In this document: in pieces, positions 13,352-25,167 of the stretch
Layout: the number at the start of each line of letters is the position of its first letter
Position numbering within the stretch: the first letter of the stretch is position 1
Origin: Fennellomyces sp. T-0311
Lineage: Eukaryota > Mucoromycota > Mucoromycetes > Mucorales > Lichtheimiaceae
NCBI GenBank assembly: GCA_025266875.1
Contig: JALLLT010000047.1
Location: 1-64,000, forward strand
Length of the DNA stretch: 64,000 nt
Direction: 5' to 3'
Translations under genes and position numbers: made by a program
The notes under the pieces: generated by a model
Databases searched by the model: none
Told to the model about the DNA's origin: nothing
The model's input: the letters and a program-made list of their open reading frames with translations, nothing else

Positions 13352-14969
13352 ATGATCGAGACTTTGTCCAACGCTGAAACTCCGTTGAAGAAGAAACCTG
13401 GTCGCAAGCCTAACCCAGCATCACCTGCTCTACGAAAAGCACAGAATCGAGCTGCTCAACGTGCATTTCGCGAACGAAAGGAAAGACATATTGTTGAACT
13501 GGAAGAAACGAGCAAAGTATTGCGGGAGCAACGAGACAAGTTATTGAGCGAGAACAAGGAGCTGCGGAGCAATGTTGGTATCTTGGGTTACGAAGGTTGG
13601 CATCTCAAAGGTATCGTGTTGAGTCTTCAACTAGTGTGCTTTATGCACAACGTTGCCATCCCCAACCATACGCCATACTTGGATCAAGCCTATTTGCGCG
13701 AAATTCTTGCAAGTACCTCGACCCCAGAAATTATCTCAGCTTATGTCCACGCCAAAAAGCTGCATGGATTGCCTTCAACTGACAAGGATAAGCAACCCCG
13801 ACCACCACCGACCATGGCTTCGCCACAGCGGGGTCAATATATTTCTACGGGTGTCATTGTAGTCGGCCGAGACAGTGTGCGGACGGTGATTGGAAACAGA
13901 ATATCAACGCGCATCCGTGCAACACCCCCACCACAGCCACCACCGATGCCCACAGCACGTCGACGATCCTCCGTGACTACCACCACTACCACAAGTACCT
14001 CAACGGATACAAGCGAACATTGCGAAGACCTTGAAAGTGATGAAGAAGAATCCGGTCAAAAGTCCCCAAGCTTTAGCGCGCGTCCAATCATGTTGACACG
14101 CGAGCCAATCCCTTCGTTCAATCTGGCCAGTTTTCAAACTATGCGACTTCGATTACAGCTTCAAGCTGTATGTGACAAGATGGGTGATGGAACTTTTAAA
14201 TTGGAACCTACTGTATTACAAGTATGTTGTTTGTGTGTGTGTGCTTGTGTGTGTGTCTGGGGTCATGATTTCTCAAGAATCTTTGTCATAGCTTACGGTG
14301 CCGCATGACTTGAGAATTGATTTGGTGCCCATTGCTGCTATGCGAGATCGTATGATCCTATTCCATGATTTATATGATCCTGACGATTGCTTCCGATGTC
14401 TTTTGGATGGAATGGTGTATGATAAGGGTGATCCAATCGAATCTTCAAGTTGGAAATTCCCCACCGAGTTTTACGAAAAGTACTGGTTCCTTACGCACGA
14501 TTACAGCGCCGACGAAATCAAGGAGCGGTGGCCCGGGTTGCGGAGGGACAAGATGGATAGGTTGATGGATGAGGTGGTGTCATTTGTTGGCGATTCATCA
14601 CCCTCGCTCGACCACAGTAACCTGGCAACGGGATTGTTGCCACCTTCCATGGCAAACTTCTTCGAGAATCCGGATATTTTCAACAACTTTGCATCCTCCC
14701 TTGATCAACACTATCCACCTTCGCTTTCTTCAGAAGGAGTTATTTCAACAGGATCCGAAAGTGACCCTTACCCCATGGAAAACACGGTGCCGGAAACCGA
14801 ACCAAATGACAAGTCGATTACGATCCCAATGGAAAATGACGACATACTATGGGATGACGTTGTTGCTTTGAACATGAACGATATTGGTAAGTTTTGACTC
14901 TCTCCCTCATCTGTTACAACACGAACATTTTTCTGACATACTTTTTTTTATTTAGATATGGCGGACTAA
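13352..14969 (+). CDS. AP-1-like (Pap1/Yap type) bZIP transcription factor with C-terminal DUF3425-like region
   Basis: Nuclear DNA-binding regulator. Three exons (introns 14222-14291, with a GT-repeat, and 14887-14955) give 492 residues; the last exon supplies only four residues and the stop. The basic region is at about 18-45 with QNRAAQRAFRERKERH, matching the N..AQ..FR signature of fungal AP-1 factors. A leucine zipper follows at about 48-75. The middle is low-complexity (Pro-rich, then Thr/Ser-rich, then acidic). Exon 2 (LTVPHDLRIDLVPIAAMRDRM…) resembles the DUF3425 domain found C-terminal to bZIPs in many fungi. No obvious cysteine-rich redox domain of Yap1/Pap1 is seen, so a role in oxidative stress is not established. 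The start was chosen because it follows the pyrimidine leader and the TATA box. Confidence 0.88.
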
Positions 14970-17900
14970 GCCTGGAGTTAAGCGCGCCTTTCTCTATCTA
15001 TGCCTTGTAGATTAGAAATAGATATACCCACCCAGTTATGAATGTATTATAGCCACAAAGAACTTCACTTGCATGTTGTTTCATAATTAAAGTTTTGTTT
15101 TTTTTTTAACTGAATCCAAAAAACCGCTTTGATCTGAATTGCTGTACTAAAGGCGAACTCCCGCGCTTCTTCTTTGTGTAAGCGTGATAAAGACCAACTG
15201 ACCTCCTTTTGATTACGTTTTATGTCAAAAGTGACGATCCGCGGCTATAAGTGTATGTGATCATTAGAGAGTACATTTTGAGTAGGAGTCCAACAGAATG
15301 GTTCACTATTTTCCAAAAAAAAAGTTCTGGTACGACGATAAACATTCGTTCCAGAAACTTGTTGAACAGTGCCACATTATACCATTATGCTTATTTAAAT
15401 TCACAAGTTGCCCCAACCCATCGCTGAAATGCAGTAAAGAAAAGATTTTATGTGAGGCAAATTTCATATGTGTTTGGGGTTTTAAGGCGCATCGAATTTG
15501 CCTGATAGTGACTCTGCTTAGCAATAGTCATAACGTTTAACCTTAATATGCACATGTAACGACGCCAAAATGGCGGTTTTAGGGGCCGAATCATTTACTT
15601 GCTTTTCACCACTTAACATGGTTGTAAAAAAAATGCACTATGTGTGGACAATCCGAAATGTCCCTCTGGCTATACAGAATCGCGATTGTCACATGGGCTA
15701 TACATAACTGCAAGAAAAAAAGAGGCGTAGGTTGCATATTATGAAAGCCCGATGGCCCCAATCCGTTTGCACCTCTTTTCTTTAGACCTAGCCGAAGAAT
15801 AAGTGGTCCTTAGTCATAACAATATGAAAAAAGTCTTTTCTCTTGATTGTACACGGTAATAACAAGTTTTCGATTACTCTCCTCATCCTGATAATGTATA
15901 TTTTGCGGATCCGAAAGCACGGATCTATAAAGGCAAGTGAATGCAAGGTACTCGATACAGTCTAACGAAACGATCCACAGCCGGCAAACTTTTACCGTGC
16001 GAGGGTAGCAACCAGTACCATGCATTGATTATTCCGGTAATTTATCCGAGAACTGACACTAACTAATGCATGTCCAAAGTAGCTCAGTTACATGGCCACA
16101 ACGTACTCATCAGCAGATCTCTAGGAAAATTCGTTCGGAATATTCATAATTCCGCTGCCAAGGGATGTAACATAGGCTAATCTTTAGGCATGTATAAAGT
16201 ACGTTTGCGGCTTGCCCTAAAGCTAAAAGATTTGGAGTATCGTCCTAGCAGTCTGAGATTGTTGGTGCTATTGACAGGGGTGCTTAAGAGCAATCAAGCG
16301 ACTCTTTGTACTGCAATGAACGTTAACATACTAGACAGTAAAATTCTTCCGCTGATGATGCAGGCTCATAGCGCTCTTTTTTTTTAACTATATTGGAGTA
16401 TTAAACTGTATTGGAGCGTTTATACATAATTGTGCTTTAATCTCAATATATTATTACCAGGATGTCTATGTAGTTGAAAAATATTGATTTTATTATGGAA
16501 GACTTGTTGACCTGCTCCTGTAGGTATGTGGTCGCTCCCTTGGTATACGAATATTTAGAGTTATATGAGATAGAGTGGTTGCCATGTCTGAAAAAAAACC
16601 CTAATGGGGAAAAGGCAGGCACAGGTGGAAGTAATGACGATAGAAGAGAGAAAAGAAACTGTAGAGGCTTAACGCCAGAGAGATGGTGTGACTTAATAAT
16701 ATAAAGATAACAGCATTATGTGTGGTTTCTTGTGGGTTCGGATGTGCCGCCTGAAAGGCCTCTTCTGGCGCCGGCTCGTCATCATCGTAATCCTCGTTCG
16801 GGTGGCTCAGCCTGTTGCTCTTTCTAAGGACATGTAGGAGTGCTGGTCAGGCCAGTATTGGAATGCGGTAAGCTGTTTAGGATATGATCTAGAGTTTGCT
16901 CCTCATTCCGTAGTTCCGGGGAATTGCCAATGTAGATGGATTTCTCAAGCTCTTTCTGAGAAGTTAGTGGCATAAACGTGACACCACGTATTGTGTATGA
17001 TCAAGTATAAACAAATTTTATCATTGCGTGTCATTTTTCATTTCTGCATAACATTACTTTGCTGAATAAACAGCCAATTCAAAAGAGTGTTACGTAGTTC
17101 ACAGTATAAAAGCCCAATGATTGTCACCCCAACCATTTTACGAGTTGGAAACATCAAATAATGCTATGTTGCAGCCGCTCATCTGACCACAACGCATCAA
17201 TAAGTGATAGTACATTGAGTGGTTCTTATTTACAATGAGATTGTATCTATAACGCGTGAATGGTTTTTAGAAACTAATGCATTAACGTGCATTTTTTTCA
17301 TTGTCTATATATGCACACGTACGGCCTACATGGTGTTGTCATTTCGAAGGCGAATCGAAACTATCGTTATCCCCGTCTACAAAGGGGTCTGGAATGTAAA
17401 GGGATTACACATGTACTGGGATGACGAATTACATTATTGATAATTGATTGGTTTGATTTACATGCATTCACTTTAACATATTATAGATCTCTATACGTAC
17501 AGCATGTAATTATTCACTGGTATCGTCAAAAGGTTTAGATTGAATGCCTGCGAACATTTAATGAAAGAAAGACAACACGTGGGGCTTGCAATGAAACATG
17601 TGGTCACACATGGCGTTCATACCAACGTTTAATATCAATTAGGTTTACACTATATGCTTGGACTCCTCAATAGTACATTAACTGCTCATGTGCTATGACT
17701 ATAGCAGGTAGTATATGTGTCAGCTATAGTTACCATGGAAATTGGAACAACAACAACGACATTTAACGATAGGTTCGATGTGTAGCTGCAGCTGAAATTA
17801 AATTAATCGGTCTGGATCACAGCATCTCATCGGTTTACGATAACGATGATCGATCTATGGTAAAGGGGGAAGGGAGGGCATGTTTAAATGTATTCTCTCC

Positions 17901-18695
17901 TGGGTCATGGCCTTAAAAGGAGAGAATCATATGTCAAAGCAAGGCTGTGAAAAGGGAAAAACAGATTGTACACAACATTTCTGCAAGGCGATAAACGCGG
18001 TAATCAAGTTGGAGTACTGCCATGTGTTTCTGGAAGAAATCCGAACAGGTTTCCAAAGCCATCATAAAATAAATTCCGAAGCTTAATATCGACAAAAAAT
18101 GAGAATAGTGCATATTTTACAAAACGAAAAGCTGGTGGGAATGTTGGTAAAATACGTTATCGATGAAATACCCAAATATAACAACAGAGCGTGCCATTTG
18201 AAAAGCTTCTTATTCGCTTAGACCAATATTTGTATTTATGGAAACACAGAGCGTACCTTGATCGTAGCACCCAGAAGAAGGAAGAGCCGACAATGAGCTG
18301 TTTGTTTTCTAAAGTTGCTAGTCGTCTTTTTTTTTACTGCTGCATGAGATATGTACATACCGGACAACTGGTCAACCTTGCATATTTAGAAACAAACTAC
18401 TTGTTGGCAACAATGCCGTATAGCTTATATATTATATTCTTGATTACACACTCTTTTTTTCGCATTACATAAGAACATCGATTTTCGTTACTATATCTTA
18501 TTTTTGCATGAAGAGATGTCGTGTAGCACACGGGATCAGATCACGGAGAGACTGCCGATTTGACATCGTTTTATGCGTGGGGGAGCAGAGAGGTAACCAA
18601 GGAACCAATGGGACCATGGTACCCAAAAAGAAAAGGTTTGCCGGGACACAAAAATTTGTAACCTGGAACCCGCTGCTCAGGAACAACTATAGACG
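14970..18695. other. 3.7-kb gene-poor region
   Basis: AT-rich DNA with short chance ORFs. Only the coding-like fossil at about 16705-17003 (listed separately) stands out. The 3' end of the bZIP transcript probably lies near 15040-15100, where TATTATAG and AATTAAAG precede a T-run. Confidence 0.45.
16705..17003 (-). pseudogene. Possible coding fossil, family unknown
   Basis: On the minus strand a stop-free stretch of about 60 codons (containing VTFMPLTSQKELEKSIY) is followed, one frame over, by another open stretch of about 75 codons beginning with an acidic Pro-rich segment (NEDYDDDEPAPEEAF). The GC content is higher than the surroundings. The two frames meet at a stop near 16832 with no usable intron, so if this was a gene it is frameshifted. 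I do not recognise the family; chance is possible. Confidence 0.25.
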
Positions 18696-19327
18696 ATGGT
18701 GCTTTGCTGTTTTCCGAGATCGTGTCCATTCTGCAATGTCACGGCGGAAAATGGGTTTCGAATTGTGCATGAGGTATTGAATAGATAAAAGTAGGGCGCT
18801 TGATGAACTGAGAAAGAGCAGGATGATGACCTGATTGCCTTTCACGATCGTTCGCCGGGTGCAAGTGTCCATATTCTGGTTATACCCCGTGAGCACATAA
18901 CGACAGTCAAGGCGCTGGACAGTAGCCATGTGCCGCTCTGTAAGTCGTGGATATATATAGCATGGCGTATAACTTTGGTTTTGATTGGGGTTGGGCCTCT
19001 CTTGCCATAGTGGAGAAAATGATGTTTTTGGGAAGACAGCTCCTAAGTGATCAAGGGTTCAACCCGGATGACGATACCCAGGCCCGGTAATGTTTTTTTC
19101 CTCTCCGTGTGTGCACCCCATAATAGTTCTCCCAACATCTAATGCGCTAAAGTAGCTTTGGGTTCCACGTACCCCCGTACAACTCCATCAATCATCTGCA
19201 TATGCACGCCCATGGGCTGCCGTGGAGAAGTGTCTTTCGCAAATGGATGTTCACGCGCGGTCGTGCGTGGTATGTCGAGGCTTCGCACGTCCTCGAGCGC
19301 CTGCGACAGGGTTTGGATCCAGTGTAA
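18696..19327 (+). CDS. HIT-family nucleotide hydrolase, HINT3-like
   Basis: HIT proteins of this branch hydrolyse adenosine phosphoramidates such as AMP-lysine. No exon exceeds 172 nt, so no long ORF marks the gene. Four exons (introns 18774-18821, 18940-19010, 19087-19155; all GT-AG) join in frame to 147 residues. Landmarks in order: CPFCNVTAENGFRIVHE (Cys-x-x-Cys start of the HIT fold), DDDLIAFHDRSPGASVHILV, IPREHITTVKAL, FGFHVPPYNSINHLHMHAHG. The last contains the histidine triad H-x-H-x-H that supplies the nucleophile. The C-terminal WYVEASHVLERLRQG matches the HINT3 tail. The start is the ATG at 18696, right before the conserved Cys pair; the protein is slightly shorter than human HINT3 (182 residues). 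The next gene starts 363 bp downstream on the same strand. Confidence 0.85.
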
Positions 19328-19689
19328 ACCGTGGCATGATTCCTGGGGGGGATGGAATGCACCTATCTCATTGGCTTAGAAATTCATCGCCCTGAACACA
19401 AGTGGCACGCCTTGACTTCTTCAATCGGCTTTTCTTCCTCTTTTTTTTCTTCCTTTTTCATTTGTTATACCAAGCTTTCTCCCCCAAACCTTGTTCGTAT
19501 ATAAAATAATACCAACCCTCCGACTTGACCGTGTCTCTTGTTCACCATTCGAAGCCTTGTGAGTTGCATTGGAAAGCAAAAAAAAGGGGACGCCATGTCA
19601 TGAGCTTCGTTTATTCACTTTCTGCAAACGTCTAGCATATTCTTCTCTCGTGTTTTCCGACTTTAACACTCGCGTTCGAATAACACTGT
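19328..19689 (+). promoter_or_regulatory. Promoter and leader of Srk1-like kinase
   Basis: Contains pyrimidine-rich tracts at about 19420-19465 and TATATAAAA at 19498-19506, about 190 bp before the kinase ATG. No ORF is supported here. Confidence 0.45.
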
Positions 19690-21754
19690 ATGTTTGACCA
19701 ACTCAAAAGCCTCCTTCGTCGTAGCAGCAACAACCCTAACGGCGCCGGCAGACGGCAGCCATCATCCAATCACAACAATGACGAGATCAAAAAAGATTCT
19801 GTAGAACAGAAAGGTCATGGCAACGAGTCGCAAATACCCAACTACGCTGGCCTGGAGCGCTACAGGCTCATAGAGAAACTTGGCGAGTAAGCGTGCACCT
19901 TATAAGCTTGTGCGACTTGGCCGTTGGCATAATCTGACTATTCATGATTCTTTTCATAGCGGTGCGTTCTCCAACGTGTACAGGGCCATTGATGCAGAAA
20001 CGCAGCTGGTGGTGGCCGTCAAGGCAGTGCGCAAATTGGAGTTGTCACAGACACAGGTACAATCCTTATTTTTTTTAACCCTTTTCCTATGCACACGACG
20101 CCTGAGAAGGCTCACGGATTTCATAGAAAGCGAGCGTGCTGAAGGAGGTCCAGTTAATGCGAACAATCAATCATCCGTCGATTGTGAAGTTGTACCGATT
20201 TATCGAAACAAGCGAGGTACCGTGACCGAGTCACCGGTCAAACAGAACCCTCTCCTCCCCCCACATTCCGCTTGAGCTAATCCACCACTCCATAGCACTA
20301 CTTTCTCATTTTGGAGATGTGCGAGGGCGGCGAGCTGTTCCACCGCATTGTCAGGTTGACCTACTTTAGCGAGGACCTGTCCCGTCACTGCATACGTCAA
20401 GTGGCAGAGGGCATCCGGTATCTGCACGAAGAAAAAGGAATAGTGCACAGGTTAGCGCTTGCACCCAAACAATAGAGGGTGGGAATAACACACACATACG
20501 CCTAGGGACATCAAACCCGAGAATCTTCTATTCGAACCGATCCCCTTCATGGAACGCATCTCGCCCTTGCCGCCGCAGCAGCCTGACGATGGCGACGAGC
20601 CCAAGGAGGATGAGGGCGAGTTCGTGCTCGGGCTCGGAGGCGGCGGCATCGGTCAAGTCAAGATTGCCGACTTTGGCCTGAGTAAAGTCGTTTGGGACCA
20701 GCAAACCATGACGCCATGTGGAACGGTGGGCTACACAGCGCCTGAGATTGTCAGGGATGAGCGCTACTCCAAGTCAGTGGACATGTGGGCGCTTGGCTGT
20801 GTGCTTTACACTTTGCTTTGCGGTTTTCCGCCGTTCTACGACGAGAGCATACAGGTCTTGACTGAAAAGGTCGCCCGTGGCCAATACACGTTCTTAAGCC
20901 CCTGGTGGGACACCATTTCAGATGCAGCCAAGGATTTGATTTCGCACTTGCTCTGCATTGATCCGAACGAACGCTATACCATCGACCAGTTTTTCCAGCA
21001 TCCATGGATGCATATGGGTCCCCAGGTGAGTGAGCCTCCTTCGTATATCCAGCACCAATCACTGACGAGACCTTCAAAGGCCCATGTCGATACAAACGAG
21101 AAGGAAGCATACGACGAAAGTGAGGAGCTCGATGATGAAGAAACACCCGATTCGTCAACGACGACGACAACAGACAGCGATGACGAAGTCAAAACCGATG
21201 CAGGACCCGCGACCAACGGAAGCATGACACCTTCGGCCCCACGTAATATTCCCAATGCTTCCCCTGGCAACGGCACTTGCGCGCCCACCAGTGGACGACG
21301 ACGAGAGCTCTTCTCGCCCAACATCACCTCGATGAAGGAGATGTTCGATGTGTCGTATGCTGTGCAACGAATCACCGAAGAAAAGTCTCGACGAAAGAAC
21401 ATACCAGAAACCAACGCACGCAACATGTTTGCTAATGCTCTAAACGGTAACGACGATGACGAGAACGACGAGGAATTGCTCAAGAAGCGTTTACGACGAC
21501 AGAGTAACAACCACGAAGATCAGGTTGAAGAAGCACGTGCGCAATTGGACGACGCACTTGCTATCCATGAACAGCCACAGCAACTCGTAGCACCACCATC
21601 ACATGACGAAACAAACAAGCTGTTAAACAAGGCCAAAGCACAAAAGTCCAGCAAGGCAATGTTTGAATTAAACATGATGAATGCGACTTTACTTGGACGG
21701 CGGCGTAAGCCAACGGATACCGGTAGCCCGCTGGCACGAGCTCCTTCGTCATAA
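19690..21754 (+). CDS. srk1: Ser/Thr kinase of the Srk1/Rck2 (MAPKAP kinase-like) family
   Basis: Members act downstream of the Hog1/Sty1 stress MAPK and modulate translation and cell-cycle entry. Five exons (introns 19887-19959, 20057-20126, 20217-20295, 20451-20505) give 595 residues. The kinase domain is at about 58-340: glycine loop GDGAFSNV, catalytic Lys about 87, HRDIKPEN (Asp about 181), DFGLSK (Asp about 235) and CGTVGYTAPE. Between the last two lies the family's characteristic acidic/glycine insert (EDEGEF…GLGGGGIG), seen in Srk1/Rck homologues. The C-terminal 250 residues are acidic and low-complexity, with RRRELFSPNITSMKEMFD and a final MFELNMMNATLLGRRRK block like the end of Srk1. 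Docking and phosphorylation sites are inferred from family, not visible as such. Confidence 0.93.
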
Positions 21755-22182
21755 AAACATCCTCACCAACTTCCCTTCTCTCTAATAGTTTAACCCCGAT
21801 CTTGTTTCATATACACTTCTTATACCTTGTATACAACCATCATCTGACGTCAAACAATGTGTTGTCTTCTTTCAAATTACTCTCGCGCTCCCCGTTTCCG
21901 TGTCTTTTTTTTTGTTTGGCATCATTGCTATTCGTGTAAATTAACTCAATAAATAAACGTATATTTATGTGCACAACATAAACAAGCAATAGCAATTTCT
22001 AAAATGCCGGCTGCCGCTTAAAAGAGACCATGTGAGACCCCGAGTATTTTTTGTACCATCGACATAATCACGGTCTCCATGGTATTAAAGTGACCGAGCA
22101 ACTCAACCATACTGTCATAGATAGCACGCCAGATCAGATAAAATTAACTGCTGACCAACCCCCGTCAATTTTTGGCGTCAAC
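21755..22182. other. Intergenic, kinase 3' region
   Basis: The 3' flank of the kinase gene, with AATAAATAAA near 21948-21957 as a likely polyadenylation signal. No gene seen. Confidence 0.5.
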
Positions 22183-22620
22183 TCATTTGTTGCGTTTTGG
22201 CAAAAATTTTCTGTACTCCTTGATGATGGCCTCATTCATTCGCAGCAGCTTGCTATCATAGACTGGTCATAACGCTAGTTCTGCGCAAGCCAAAGATTTC
22301 TGTACCTGAGAACATGGCAATATGCTCCTGACCTGTTCCGTCCAGGTATTCTATGTCTGCTCTGAAGGGCAAATCACCATGCATGTGTATCACATGAAAC
22401 CTATAATCTGATGAATTCTGACAGCACCAAATGGAACTTGCCTCAGTACGTTCCAGACCACATTTGCGCAAATATGAGATCCTTGCTAATCTGAATAAAG
22501 TAAAGGCTACTGCTAAGCCCTGCTCATATACGCATTCCACTTACCTCTGTACGAACGTAGCAGAGAAATTATGAATGAACGATTTTGCTATGTATCCAAG
22601 TGTTTTCTGGTACCCGTCTC
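22183..22620 (-). pseudogene. 3' end of an unassigned spliced gene, or its relic
   Basis: The minus strand carries coding pieces with good splice signals. A donor GTAAGT and acceptor TTCAG bound a 54-nt intron at about 22499-22552. A second GT-AG pair (about 22227-22269) restores frame into YDSKLLRMNEAIIKEYRKF and a TGA at 22183-22185. The intervening exon contains FHVIHMHGDLPFRADIEYL. No convincing start or upstream exon is visible, because the frame meets a stop near 22584. It may be a decayed member of a multicopy Mucorales family. I cannot name the family. Confidence 0.35.
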
Positions 22621-22780
22621 ATCTTTTGCTGTTACAAAAAATGTGATAAGCACGTCTCTTGCTAATCAGAATATACATTGCATGACTTAAAATATCTAAT
22701 ACGCGTGAATATCATAATTTAAGAGTAAAGTATATTTGAGCACAGCTTTTATAATAAATAATGAGTATATAGAATACTAT

Positions 22781-25091
22781 CTAGAATACTGGCGTGCCAA
22801 GCTTAGCTTTGGCAGCGGTGATGAAGGCAGCATGGGACCAAGTAAGATCACGAGCACCTTGCATAATACCAGTATTGCGGTTGTATTGTTCGCTCATGGA
22901 TCCGTTGGTGGCGGAATGGAAATTCATAGTAGAAAAGAACTCATCAGCAGCGAACGCAACATTGGAAACCATGTTGTTGAAAGCTTGGGTACCGGGCTTG
23001 TACACAGTACCAACAGCGGCGGACGAGTCAAACTTTTTGAAAAAGCTCAGGTTGATCGAGTTCACAGTGATAGACGGTTGCTGTTGCCATTCCAAGATGG
23101 CACGGTAGTACATTTCAGCATACGCAGCTGTGGCAATGAACCACTATTTTCTAAGTTAGAATTCATTCTTGTGATAAGGAATATATGACTTACAGGGTTG
23201 CCTTGGGAATTGCCATGGCCATCATAAGTATCTTCGGGATATCGACCAATAGCAGTACCTTTCCAATCAGGTCGATTCTGGTTAACAGCGTAAATACCGG
23301 CAAACGAATTTTCAATAGCAACAGCGGTTGCCAACATCTTGTCAGAGCCAGGAGTATAGAAGCCTACGCAGTATTCTTTTGGTAAATATCAAAGTCAATT
23401 TTTTTAAGCAAAAACTAACCATCATTCATGCTTGCTCCGTTGGCTGCAAGTAAGGTGGATACATCCAAACCGGCCTTGTTCACACCACCAGAGTATGATT
23501 GAGTAACAGTGATGTAATTATTGCTCGATGACCAGAAAGATTCAAGACGGGTCTTGATGGAAGAAGCGGTGCTTCTATAAGTGTTGGCACGCGTGGAATC
23601 GCCGTTTCGAGAAGCAAAGTCGGCACCTTCAAGCAAACCCTTACGCATGACCGAAAGTCTAAATAAGCATTTTCAATGAGTACTTCAAAAAAAAAGTTTC
23701 ACATTAACGTTTCCCTCTCCCCCGAAAAAACCTACGTATAGATATGGACACCATTGACTTCTTCCCATAGATCAAAGCAAACATTGCTCCAGGTGTTAAC
23801 AACATAGTCGAGATTGGTGTAGATAGCTGTGGCATACATTAGTAATTGGAGACCGGATTACGGTGATACCCGATTACTTACCTGGCTTCAATGTGTTGGT
23901 AATGTACGAGACATCACCGCCTTGAGCAATGAAACTGTCCGCAAACAGGATCAACGTGATAGCACGATCAGCCGGGCCATCATTTTGTGGGCGACCCCAT
24001 GCTCCCGAGTAACCCGAACCATCCTAATTCTTTTTTGTCAAAAGTGTATCATCATTTAAAAAAAAAACTACTAACCTTATTGAATTTGGGTTCACCCAAG
24101 CAGTTGCATACTGTTGCAGTCTTCATGGAGTTGATCTGGAATGTAACATAATCTTGCAGCTTGCTTCTCAAACTGGTGTCACCAGCTTCGGTTGTGTTGT
24201 ACATGTAAACCATCACTCGTGCGACCAAAGCGGCATCACGCGTCCAACAGTAGAAATAATCGGGATCATTTGTGGAAAGCGAAGCAGCGATGAAACCGGT
24301 TACTGCGCCGGAAGGATTGACATTCTTTAAAAGCGATGGCCAACTAATTTCCAATTGATCATTCACCCAGTCAGTGACAGTGGTATTGCCAGCAGGAACT
24401 TCAGTGGGGACAGAAGTAGGAGTTGAAGTTCCACTGGTAGTGGTAGTGGTTATTGTCGTAGTACTGGTAGTGGTGGTGGTGGGCGTAGGTGTGGAGTCTT
24501 CCTCGATATCTGAAACACGTAAAAGAAGGCTTTGAGTGATTTCAAATTTGACCGCTTCTAGTTAATACGTTACCATAGTTTGCATTTCCATTGTTATCAT
24601 AGTACGTAGAACCTGAAACATCATACTAAAAAGAAAATATTCTGTTTAGTCTCTCTTCCCCACTTGCGAAACACTTAAAAAGGACAAACTCTTTACTCTC
24701 AAATAGCTTTGGCTAATACCGGCGGATCCGATGGTTGTTGAAAATTCCCAGTATTCATAGTTGGTACCGGAAATAGACCCCGAATACGAGGCATCAACAT
24801 AGTTTCCGTTACCGTTCCAATTGCCAGATTCATCAGACCAGAAAACCTTGACCACTTTTGTATAAGCGATGTTTCGAATCTACGTGACGAAAAAAAGGGG
24901 TGAGTTTTTTTTTCTCTTTAACAAACAGAAATTATCGAACTACTTACAAAGATTCGACCGGCGAATACGTTATCCGAGTAAGTGTAACTTTCCAACTTGA
25001 TAGGCACAGATGGAACAGTTTGAGCATATGTGCCCATGGCTGCGGTAAGCACAACCATAAGCAGGCTTTTCCAAACAAGACTTGGTCTCAT
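22781..25091 (-). CDS. Secreted glucoamylase (GH15) with N-terminal CBM21 starch-binding domain
   Basis: Releases glucose from non-reducing ends of starch outside the cell. Nine exons (introns 24880-24947, 24626-24696, 24510-24573, 24024-24075, 23827-23881, 23659-23735, 23364-23419, 23144-23193) give 605 residues, almost exactly the Rhizopus enzyme's length and domain order. A signal peptide covers about 1-23 (hydrophobic core [14 protein letters not shown]). The CBM21 domain is at about 24-127, followed by a Thr/Ser/Pro linker at about 130-170 (a run of Thr codons) and the GH15 catalytic domain at about 175-605. DLWEEVNG near residue 337 holds the general acid, SEQYN near the C-terminus fits the catalytic base region, and [10 protein letters not shown] is typical. 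A TATA box lies 70 bp upstream. Starch inducibility is likely from biology, not shown by sequence. Confidence 0.97.
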
Positions 25092-25160
25092 TGTCAAAAA
25101 TCAATAAAGTGATTTAGTCAATAAAAGGGATAGTGTTCCTGTTAGTTCGATCGGTCATGC

Positions 25161-25167
25161 TTTTATA
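25161..25167 (-). promoter_or_regulatory. TATA box of glucoamylase
   Basis: TATAAAA on the minus strand about 70 bp upstream of the glucoamylase ATG at 25091. Confidence 0.6.

Noticed and set aside
19040..19075. GGGTTCAACCC resembling a tRNA T-loop
   Set aside because: It lies within a HIT-family exon and no acceptor or anticodon stem can be drawn around it.
20974..21510. 178-codon minus-strand ORF with Ser/Val runs
   Set aside because: Antisense of the low-complexity tail of the kinase.
22396..22441. GC-AG intron (GAG|GCAAGT…TTATAG) in the orphan gene end
   Set aside because: Removing it creates an early stop, whereas reading through keeps the frame.
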